From: Ciona savignyi
Lineage: Eukaryota; Chordata; Ascidiacea; Phlebobranchia; Cionidae
DNA length: 64,000 bases
Direction: 5' to 3'
Assembly (NCBI GenBank): GCA_000149265.1
Contig: CH003264.1
Location: 1,595,664 to 1,659,663, forward strand
Below, piece by piece: positions 58,601 to 64,000 of this stretch (positions are counted from its first letter, which is position 1; each line of letters opens with the position of its first letter). The notes beneath the pieces were generated by a model, which was not told the origin of the DNA, did not search any database, and saw nothing but the letters and a program-made list of their open reading frames with translations. The position numbers and the translations under genes were made by a program.

Positions 58601-60792
58601 ACTGTTAACCTTGACCTTCCAACAGGACTGACAGCGGTATGTGTGTGTGGACGATAACATTTGAATATATTTTTCAAAACAACTATATTTGCATTTTAAA
58701 CGTGTTTTGAAACTAACAGGGCGGAAGTGAAAATAGACGTTTCTTCGCTGTTCCTGGCCCACCTGGATCCAAGGTAATTTCCCTCCCACGTCACATTGTT
58801 ATCACGTGATTTATTATAGTTGCGCACTTGACCGAGACAGTGTGCCACGGAGTCTTTCACTTGCTATTATCATGTAACGTCAATGATGTAACAACCCTGT
58901 GTGGCTTGACGATGAGCACGACCGATTCGTAAAGCATTATGGTCGGTCAGCTTATTTCCATCTGCGGTAGCTTTTCTTTGTCTCCTTGGCCAAACTCAGC
59001 GGACGTCGCATGTTCCACGTTATATACGCACGACTTGATACTTGCCTTACTCCCCGAAATGCATGAGTCAACCAGGAACCATTATTTATTCAATCATTCA
59101 CCTTGCTTTTTTATTTCATGTTATCCTTTTACTACATCAATCTGGACTCAGGGAGAAACAGGTTTACCGGTAAGATTTCAAACATTTCGTTTAACTTTCC
59201 GATTCTTTTATTTAATTAATGTTAAACAACTTAGTTATTTTTTAAAAATCCGATATTTATTTCCTTTGTTTTCTTTAAAACATTGTTGTTTTACTTAAAG
59301 GGACAAGACGGGGCAACTGGAAGTACAGGACCTGCAGGCCCTGCTGGACCACCGGTATGTTTATCGCAAATTATTTCTAGTTAAGTTCATGTGCACAGTG
59401 TAACACTTTTAAACGTTCAGGGGGCGAGGGGGCCGTCAGGACCACCTGGGGCAAAGGGGAGTGAGGGAAGAAACGGCTTAGCGGGAAGTCCAGTAAGTTA
59501 CAACACATAAAACTGGAGGATCTTTATTCAGTTTTTCTAAACGTGCTGTTTTTGATGTAGGGAAGTGCTGGTCGACCGGGCTCTCCGGGCAGTCCTGGGT
59601 CACTGACATCGGCCGAGAAGACCGAAATATTGCGCCAGACGCAAAATGTTGCTCGATCCGTATCACAACGTAAGTAGTTAGGATGGAATATTCATGTTTA
59701 TCCTCGTGAATGAAAAAAACAAGGGGGTTAACACACGGTCGTCAGATCACCTCGCGTCCATCGTCGGGTTACCAGGGCTATTGTAGTGTGTTCTGTATGA
59801 TAGACAAGTTCCTTATATTTGTTAAAACCCATTAATCCACTGAGTTTAGGCAATGTCCGTAAAGTGCATTGCCCAAGGAAAAAACCGACCAGGTATCGAC
59901 CAGTTTCGCACCTGTAACCTTTTGATTGAAAGGCGACGCACTTGACATCAGACTAACCGGCAGGACAAAATTAAGTACTGATGAGTTATTTCCGACCGTT
60001 TGTTGATTCTAATATAAAGATAACAGATAAACGTCCAAACTTATTGATGGACGGAACTTACTTTCTTGTTAACATTTTAAAGTTTCGTGTAAACATAAAT
60101 TTAGTAAGTTGTGCATGCTTAATTGGTCCTAAACATCGATAACACAAAACACGGCATGGTTGCAGGTGAGGCTCAGCGAGCTGTCCACAATCTATATCTA
60201 ACTGGTTCATCGTCTTCATCACGTGATCAAAGATCGGCTGCGCGTGGTCCACCTGGTCCACCCGGACCACCAGGACCAAGAGGGCCCGCGGTAAAATATT
60301 ATTTATGGTTACAATGTTGATATTGCATTAAAAGTTGAATTTTTAGTGTTAAATGCAATAATGAGTGGTCTCGTTTTGATTATTCGGTGAATTTCAGGGC
60401 TTTGAGGGGGCACCCGGCGTAGACGGCGCACCTGGTGTACCAGGAATGCAAGGCAATAGAGGACCTAAAGGTAACATAGCTTAAACACTATTTTTATTTT
60501 TAATAGTTTTTTACCTGCTTTCTTCTTTATAGGGGATCTGGGCGATAAAGGTTCCAGAGGGCCACCCGGGATTGGAATTCAAGGCCCACCTGGCCCACCG
60601 GGTCGCCAAGGTCCTAGAGGTACGCATCCGGGCTAAATGATACAGCTTAAATTTCAGACTCCTATCAAATCGTTTTTTTACGCAGGTATCAGAGGCAAAA
60701 AGGGAGTAGGAAGAGTCGGCAAACCCGGGCCACGAGGTAGGCCTGGTAAGGTCGTATACAGAAAGAAACTGCGCGGCAAGAGCGTGAATTAA
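25535..60792 (+). CDS. Giant secreted FN3-VWA-sushi(41)-VWA-collagen protein
   Basis: I assemble 80 exons into one frame of about 3,540 residues: signal peptide, basic region, two FN3 domains, Ser-rich linker, VWA, 41 sushi/CCP domains, second VWA and interrupted collagen tail. Every junction has AG acceptors and, with one GC exception, GT donors; phases agree throughout, and most modules are bounded by phase-1 introns, as in shuffled extracellular proteins. Both VWA domains carry DGSWSVG, typical of collagen XII/XIV-type VWA domains. The role is inferred: a trimerising extracellular matrix or cell-coat protein binding through VWA and CCP modules. It is not SVEP1, which has EGF, HYR and pentraxin modules and no collagen. 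Two one-base frameshifts (33607-33613; 46722-46728) would truncate the product unless they are assembly errors. I cannot exclude that it is two genes, but I see no terminal exon, stop or new signal peptide between the parts. Exons are listed block by block below. Confidence 0.85.
29611..31570 (+). CDS. Giant gene exons 2-4: basic region and two FN3 domains
   Basis: Exons 29611-30132, 31072-31150 and 31371-31570. Exon 2 opens with a Ser/Thr-rich stretch, then a strongly basic segment ([19 protein letters not shown], possible heparin/GAG binding), then an FN3 domain (about residues 132-221; tryptophan in LRVHWVPP and tyrosine in YKISYRV). FN3 domain 2 spans exons 3 and 4 (about 222-314), with VTWQPPKR and [20 protein letters not shown], the classic FN3 F/G strands. 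The end of exon 2 is chosen at CCCG-GTGAAT because that gives the phase 1 needed by exon 3; it is the least certain junction in the gene. Confidence 0.82.
30296..30475 (-). repeat. Degraded SINE family A fragment in intron 2
   Basis: Partial match (GAGCTATTGTAG, AACCCATTAAACTGTTGGGTT, TCTTGCCCACAGACACAATCG) to the minus orientation of the SINE. Confidence 0.4.
31750..32046. repeat. Imperfect tandem duplication, about 160-base unit, in intron 4
   Basis: Copy 1 (about 31750-31884) and copy 2 (about 31910-32046) share, in order, CCGTT, AATGTCAGC, CATGTTAA, TAAATTAGTT, AACTAGTCATT and GAGTGTTATTTG. Diverged, no coding content. Confidence 0.6.
33159..33422 (+). CDS. Giant gene exon 5: Ser-rich linker
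   Basis: 88 residues, phase 1 at both ends, dominated by Ser (a run of nine Ser), Thr, Gly and Asn, with several NxS/T sites and SG pairs. It reads as an extended, probably O-glycosylated spacer between the FN3 pair and the first VWA domain; possible glycosaminoglycan attachment is inference. Confidence 0.75.
33518..37068 (+). CDS. Giant gene exons 6-9: VWA domain 1
   Basis: Exons 33518-33705, 35494-35645, 36275-36401 and 36950-37068, about residues 403-597. The metal-site (MIDAS) residues are all present: DGSWS in [11 protein letters not shown], the Thr in [11 protein letters not shown], and the Asp in IIITDGES. Exon 6 has a run of seven A (33607-33613) where six keep the frame; after it, the frame [12 protein letters not shown]...[12 protein letters not shown] continues normally to the phase-2 donor, so one base is extra. 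Exon 7 has a duplicated donor 42 bases downstream. Large introns here hold no recognisable coding sequence. Confidence 0.85.
36395..36557 (+). repeat. tRNA-like SINE (family B), right after the exon 8 donor
   Basis: CGTGTGACCGAATGGGTAAC resembles a tRNA A box, followed by CATTCGAAACT (B-box-like) and a 3' segment shared with the other family B copies (GTTCGAAACTAAGCCC there). It starts a few bases inside intron 8. Confidence 0.55.
37314..44116 (+). CDS. Giant gene exons 10-22: sushi domains 1-12
   Basis: Mostly one CCP per exon with phase-1 borders: 37314-37499, 37803-37979, 38093-38269, 38493-38681, 39039-39224, 39366-39542, 41851-42030, 42566-42757, 42951-43127 (CCP 1-9); 43203-43327, 43430-43606, 43719-43803 (CCP 10-11, split in phase 0 after the F-x-C motif); 43943-44116 (CCP 12). 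Typical modules have CP-L-P-HG-x-V-x-C, then F/Y-G-S-x-C-x-F-x-C, then GYEL-GS, C and W-SG...C. Most have six cysteines, as in selectin-type CCPs, not the classic four. CCP 12 lacks two of them (FKPQ instead of F-x-C, and no final Cys). Intron 15 (39543-41850) is 2.3 kb with no coding content. Confidence 0.88.
37637..37752 (-). repeat. tRNA-like SINE family B, intron 10
   Basis: On the minus strand: CGTGTGGCTGAATGG (A-box-like), ending TTTCGTAATTTGGCCCGG; same layout as the copies at 38735-38945 and 57637-57750. Confidence 0.55.
38735..38945 (-). repeat. tRNA-like SINE family B, two adjacent copies, intron 13
   Basis: On the minus strand the first unit (38735-38817) reads CGGTCGTGTGGCCGAATGG, then GGGTTCGAAACTAAGCCCGG and an A-rich end. 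This is a clear tRNA A box and B box of the Ser/Leu type. A second, more diverged unit follows (38835-38945) with GGGATCGAAACTGAGCCC. Confidence 0.7.
44431..52097 (+). CDS. Giant gene exons 23-54: sushi domains 13-32, block-duplicated
   Basis: Twenty CCPs in 32 exons: 44431-44525, 44584-44665, 44790-44884, 45010-45186, 45535-45616, 45674-45768, 45833-45960, 46242-46372, 46681-46776, 46889-47065, 47139-47220, 47581-47675, 47737-47864, 48195-48325, 48396-48490, 48547-48628, 48690-48784, 49141-49268, 49394-49524, 49601-49695, 49959-50040, 50108-50202, 50284-50411, 50487-50617, 50740-50834, 50894-50975, 51045-51139, 51203-51379, 51440-51521, 51583-51677, 51755-51882, 51967-52097. Lengths cycle through 95/82, 95/177/82 and 95/128/131. 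Recurrent motifs are [20 protein letters not shown] and ESGEWSG. Exon 46681-46776 is 96 bases, one more than its homologues, and has an in-frame TGA at 46725-46727. Exon 50108-50202 ends at a GC donor. The exon at 51755-51882 has a weak GTTGGG donor. Confidence 0.88.
46375..46604 (-). repeat. SINE family A copy in intron 30
   Basis: Minus orientation; shares GATTACCGGAGTTATTGCCAG, TTGTGTATCATTTACACGTT and GCCTATTAATCCACCGGG with the other copies. The tRNA-like head is cut off. Confidence 0.65.
48811..49030 (-). repeat. Diverged SINE family A copy in intron 39
   Basis: Minus orientation; CTGGGCTCAGGCGATTTACG, TGCCTTGCACAAGGACAGAG and AGCGACCAGTTTTGATCC match the body and head of the family. 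It enlarges an otherwise short intron. Confidence 0.6.
52152..52440 (+). repeat. SINE family A, full-length reference copy, intron 54
   Basis: The best copy to read: tRNA-like head with A box (TGGTGGTTTAGTGCG) and B box (GGTTCCAGGTACGAAACTAG), then CCTTGGGCAAGGCACTTAAC, CCTGAACCCAGCGGATTAAT, CAATAGCTCCGGTAACCCG, and a tail of GGGATAAACATGCATATCC followed by a second ATCCTA-like unit. Confidence 0.8.
52465..56184 (+). CDS. Giant gene exons 55-65: sushi domains 33-41
   Basis: Exons 52465-52641, 52858-53034, 53227-53409, 53629-53723, 53788-53887, 53941-54039, 54242-54319, 54685-54861, 55134-55310, 55443-55622 and 56008-56184. CCPs 33, 34, 35 and 38-41 are single-exon; CCPs 36 and 37 are split (95+100 and 99+78 bases). 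CCP 35 (53227-53409) lacks the fourth and sixth cysteines (TLVVDD replaces F-x-C; the domain ends ALSIR). CCP 40 has an extra acidic loop ([10 protein letters not shown]). The donor after 55310 (GTTTTT) is weak but is placed by phase and by the terminal Cys. Confidence 0.87.
55705..55822 (-). repeat. SINE family A fragment, intron 64
   Basis: Minus orientation; GGGGTTACCAGAGCAATTGCAG and GTGTTGTATGTAATTAAGAC match the tail-proximal part of the family. Confidence 0.5.
56637..58074 (+). CDS. Giant gene exons 66-69: VWA domain 2 and start of collagen
   Basis: Exons 56637-56757, 56961-57082, 57198-57367 and 57856-58074. VWA domain 2 (about residues 3052-3240) again has a full metal site: DGSWS in [11 protein letters not shown], the Thr in [10 protein letters not shown] and the Asp in [10 protein letters not shown]. 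Exon 69 finishes the domain ([10 protein letters not shown]...[13 protein letters not shown]) and then enters the first Gly-X-Y repeats after a CGC motif ([15 protein letters not shown]), cysteines that could link chains of a trimer. Confidence 0.88.
57637..57750 (-). repeat. tRNA-like SINE family B, intron 68
   Basis: On the minus strand: CGGTCGTGTGGCCAAATGG, then GGTTTCGAAACTTGGCTCGG; same plan as the copies in introns 10 and 13. Confidence 0.6.
58131..60792 (+). CDS. Giant gene exons 70-80: interrupted collagen tail and C-terminus
   Basis: Exons 58131-58190, 58556-58636, 58720-58773, 59152-59169, 59301-59354, 59421-59492, 59561-59669, 60166-60290, 60398-60470, 60533-60619 and 60686-60792. 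Several Gly-X-Y exons are 54, 18, 54 and 72 bases long, i.e. multiples of nine, as in ancient collagen genes; the 18-base exon encodes only GETGLP. Triple-helix segments are broken by non-collagen stretches (exon 71; the [18 protein letters not shown] helix-like stretch plus the start of exon 77). The protein ends in a basic tail ([15 protein letters not shown]) and TAA at 60790-60792. This would trimerise the protein. Confidence 0.9.
59683..59965 (-). repeat. SINE family A, near full length, intron 76
   Basis: Minus orientation; starts TTAGGATGGAATATTCATGT, with GGGTTACCAGGGCTATTGTAG, AACCCATTAATCCACTGAG and, at the head, a B-box-like CGCACCTGTAACCTTTTGATT region. Confidence 0.75.
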
Positions 60793-62726
60793 AAGTGAAA
60801 CACACGATTTCCACCAGCCGATAAGAACTTTATCAAAAAAAAATTATATTCACAGCACCAACAAAAATGGTCTAACGTGTTCTTTTGGTACTACAATAAT
60901 AAGTACTGCATTTGCAAGAATTAGCTGGATTCTCTTATTAATTTTATACCGTTCTATCTTTAAAGCTTTATTAAGTACTGACTGCGACGTAATTTTTGAT
61001 ATGTTGTATTAAAAGTATTTTTGTTGTTGCCTAGCCTTATTTAAACCTTCTTCGTCGCCTATTTGTCTACCGCTTTTCTTTAATTGTTGTACAAATGCCC
61101 TTTTTATTCCCTCCGTTCCACTCGTCATTTCCGTGTAGAGTTTTTTTTACAAAAATGCCAATAAATTGCCCGAGTGCATTTTTTATACAAAGCATTCTGA
61201 AATAGTGTTGTGTGTATAACTAGTAACAGTTTGTATATATACGATAACACTTCTTGTTACAATACGTGCGTCTTGAAAGTACAAGTCATGTGCCAACACG
61301 CACTATTTCCAAGATTACGTTTTATACGAACATTATAGGATAGAATATTTATCTCCTTGAAGGCCAGAGGCATTTTCATACAGACAATCGTTAGATGTCG
61401 CTTGCGTTCCGTTTAGTGGCAAGACGTACCACAGGGATGTGTTATATATGAACGTTAATTTTCCGGCCGGTTAGTTCATACCAACAATGAATCGCACCAG
61501 GAGTGGTAATTATTGAAAGTTTCCTGAAGCCAGTGGTTTATTTGGATAATAAATAAGTAATAAGGACTTAACCCTGCAAAAGCTCCGGTAACCCGATGGT
61601 TGCCGCCACACAACCGGACTGACCTAGGAGTTGTAACACTGCTGTGGTTTAACTAAACCTTAAGAATCACTGTTTAGTTTTACTTCTTCCTTTCTTCTAG
61701 TTTTACCCATTATATTTGTTTTAGACCAAATTATGTTCTGTGAATGTACTACTACAAAAGTTAATTTCCAGGAAAGTTGTATTTCAATAAGGCACGTAAA
61801 AACAACACCGGTAAGGCACTTTTTCACCCACTTAACACTTAAATAAAACTTTTTAACAAATATAAAAGTTTTTATTAATTTATACGTATTACACACTTAG
61901 TTCGTAGACCTATGGAAGTAATAAAAAGTAAATAAAATTTGATTCATTATGGATAAAAAAAAACATTTTGCGTATTTACAAGGCATTGCACATTTCCAGG
62001 GACAAAGGGCCACCAATCTACGTCACCAACAAAAATCTATAAAGTTATACCAACTACACCACTTGCCTTATATGGATAATCACCTATTACACATAGAGTA
62101 AATAACGCATTAAGTTAACAGTTTGGCATAAAGGACAATTATTTGTGGATAGTGACATTTTTAGTATGGCAGCTTGTCTGTTTGCCTATCTGCAGTATAA
62201 ATGTTGCACGAGTTGCCAGCAAGCTTGTAAAAGGCTAACCAGGGCGAGGGACCAGTACATTACCACAGTGGGGTTTGAGAAATATTCTTGAGCAGTGGTC
62301 AAAGTGGATTTGGGCGTCCGTTTAGGGTGGTGGAAGAGTTGCAAATCGATTGGGCGGTATATAGGCCTGTGTGGAGAATGACAAGTTAGATTGGTTTGTG
62401 GAAATCCACATACAAATACTTTACCAAGCATGGCAAAGCACAGATACCGGAGAGCTGTTGGATTTACGAAGCTAAGAGTAATATAAAAGCCAAAAAACAA
62501 AGACATAAAACGATTTTCTATCTGCTGTCAATCAATTCGTGTTTCATTCGAAACTAAACTACATGTGACAACGGGCAGATCTGTGTTTCATTACTGCCCA
62601 CCGGGTGGTAAAAGAGGTCTTGTGGCTAAGGTCTTTAAACGAATCCAATGACTGGGGGGAAGCAAATGCTTGAGAAACCACTCACTCGTAGTTAGTTGAT
62701 GTGTAGCCATTTGTCCCCGCAGATTG
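60793..62726. other. Convergent 3' region between the giant gene and EDEM1
   Basis: Contains the 3'UTR of the giant gene and, from the right, that of EDEM1. No coding exon seen. AATAAA at 61160-61165 is a plausible poly(A) signal for the giant gene. About 61550-61625 has a truncated SINE family A fragment (AAAGCTCCGGTAACCCGATGG). Confidence 0.5.
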
Positions 62727-63790
62727 TCACGTGACTCCTCCCACCATTTCATGTACTTGTTGGAGGTAGTCTCGGTGCAGGGGAAGCGAAAACCTTCGCT
62801 CCATAGAAATGTATTCACATTGTCGCTGCAAAATAGTTTCGTGGTTAAAAAGTGAGTGGTGTATTTTGTTTATTAAATTCGTCCAAACTGCTTGGAGAGT
62901 GACCACATCCTAATCATATGCATAGGTCAGCTAAACAAAGTTAAATATTACTTATAAAAAGATTTATGAAATTACATATAGATATAAGGTTTCGTTTAAT
63001 GGTTTAAGCAAAGTAGATTAAATAAAAAAGGCAAGTCTATCAAACCAATATTACAACAAAATTCCAAATTAACCGATAAAATTACCCTGGACTGGTTCGA
63101 CACTTTATTTAAAGATGGACCATCAAAGCAAAAGTCAAACTCCCTTTCCCAAGGTTTGTTACGATTAACTGGTAATAGATGGCCTTCAGTGGTGAACACA
63201 GTTTGCATTCCTTTGTTCTGATGAAGTGGGTTTTCAAAGTCAAACAACTGAAAATGTAAACACAATTTTAATTATTAACTTACTACCATAGCCATGGTAA
63301 ATAGTTTTATTTTTAATGATTGTTACTCTCTGTGCAGTAAAACTTTTTTGTTTATTTGATTTTCCACCTTGCAATTTCCTGAAGTTTCTTATTTATTTTC
63401 CTCGAATATCCAAATCAAACATAGTAGTCGATAAAACACCAACAGACACGCCAGACACCAATCTCGGTTAGTTTGACTTTTAGAAATGACATGTAAATAA
63501 ATTGGACATGTAAACTGCAGGTTACTACTTGCCTGCCATCACTTTTAGAATACAAATCTACGATGATTCAAAATCGTCAAACGCTGCAGGATAATGCTGA
63601 AATTATCACAAATACCTACCAGGTAAAGATATTTGCACGTTTCGCTTAGAAAAAATGATTCCATCCGATCTTCTTGTGACTTATCAAGCACATTGTGAAG
63701 TGAAGCATAGCCACATTCGGTCTTGGCATGCTTTTCAAGCGAATCTAGAATCTCACGCCCAACATGGAGGTAAAATGGGTTTTTGGTGGC
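62727..63790 (-). CDS. EDEM1: EDEM1, ER degradation-enhancing mannosidase-like protein, last three exons
   Basis: EDEM proteins are glycosyl-hydrolase family 47 members that mark misfolded N-glycoproteins for ER-associated degradation. Exons in coding order: 63790-63620, 63247-63086 and 62825-62727, all phase 0. Seen: [20 protein letters not shown], then [18 protein letters not shown] at the end of the first exon (family-wide), then [10 protein letters not shown] and [10 protein letters not shown] in the next, and a last exon [20 protein letters not shown] ending in TGA at 62729-62727. The last exon matches the EDEM1 C-terminus (ERRYSLPL...QIDQMVG) and not the longer EDEM2 or EDEM3 tails. The catalytic domain and N-terminus lie beyond the right edge. 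Confidence 0.9.
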
Positions 63791-64000
63791 CTGTGCAGAG
63801 TTTTATTATTAATACAGGTTGACATATGAAGTTTATTAAATAAGGAACTCTTATTGGCAGGAAATGTCTTACTTTAAGATATTACTAGTTATGAGATTGC
63901 CAAATGCCAATAGTGAGGTTGTCACAGCTATTACAGAGGATTTTTTAATAGTACATTTAGACGAGAAACGCATAATATTAAATTTAGAGTCTTTAGGATT
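63791..64000 (-). other. EDEM1 intron at the right edge
   Basis: AT-rich intronic sequence upstream of the first visible EDEM1 exon; no further exon recognised before the window ends. Confidence 0.5.

Noticed and set aside
25535-60792. Identification of the giant gene as SVEP1/polydom
   Set aside because: SVEP1 also has a VWA and a long CCP array but carries EGF, HYR and pentraxin modules and no collagen or FN3 pair; none of these are here and the tail is collagen.

Overview
This is a eukaryotic nuclear window: every recognisable gene is split by many short GT-AG introns, there are no bacterial operons, and the proteins are animal ones. AT-rich sequence, compact introns, chordate-like orthologues (CHEK1, EPT1/SELENOI, EDEM1), abundant short tRNA-derived repeats and an unusual complement-repeat/collagen gene point to a tunicate, most likely a Ciona-type sea squirt. 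The species call is inference; I could run no search.

Layout, left to right. (1) 1410-1577, minus: first coding exon of the checkpoint kinase CHEK1; the rest runs off the left edge. (2) 3639-5898, plus: a small two-exon gene for an unrecognised protein with two membrane segments. (3) 7682-12628, plus: ten-exon ethanolaminephosphotransferase (EPT1/SELENOI). Its last exon has an in-frame TGA at the position of the vertebrate selenocysteine, followed by 16 more codons and a SECIS-like hairpin before the poly(A) signal. (4) 14315-17119, minus: a second ten-exon EPT1 paralogue, tail to tail with the first, with all nine introns at matching places and phases but no selenocysteine-type tail. (5) 17120-25534: mostly non-coding, with a hAT-type element. 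(6) 25535-60792, plus: one giant gene that I assemble as 80 exons (about 3,540 residues): signal peptide, two FN3 domains, Ser-rich linker, VWA, 41 sushi (CCP) domains, second VWA, short collagen tail. (7) 62727-63790, minus: the last three exons of EDEM1, the rest off the right edge.

The giant gene is the most unusual object. Its central CCPs were built by duplicating multi-exon blocks, visible as a repeating exon-length code (95/82, 95/177/82, 95/128/131 bases). Two one-base frameshifts interrupt it (an A7 run in VWA 1 and an extra base in exon 31), and two CCPs have lost the same pair of cysteines. It should be a secreted, trimerising matrix protein. The two EPT1 proteins would make phosphatidylethanolamine in ER/Golgi membranes, and EDEM1 works in ER-associated degradation; I see no functional link among neighbours.

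Repeats: a tRNA-derived SINE family (about a dozen copies, both orientations), a second tRNA-like SINE family in introns of the giant gene, a hAT-like element with a perfect 8-base target duplication, and a 484-base inverted-repeat element beside the first EPT1 gene.
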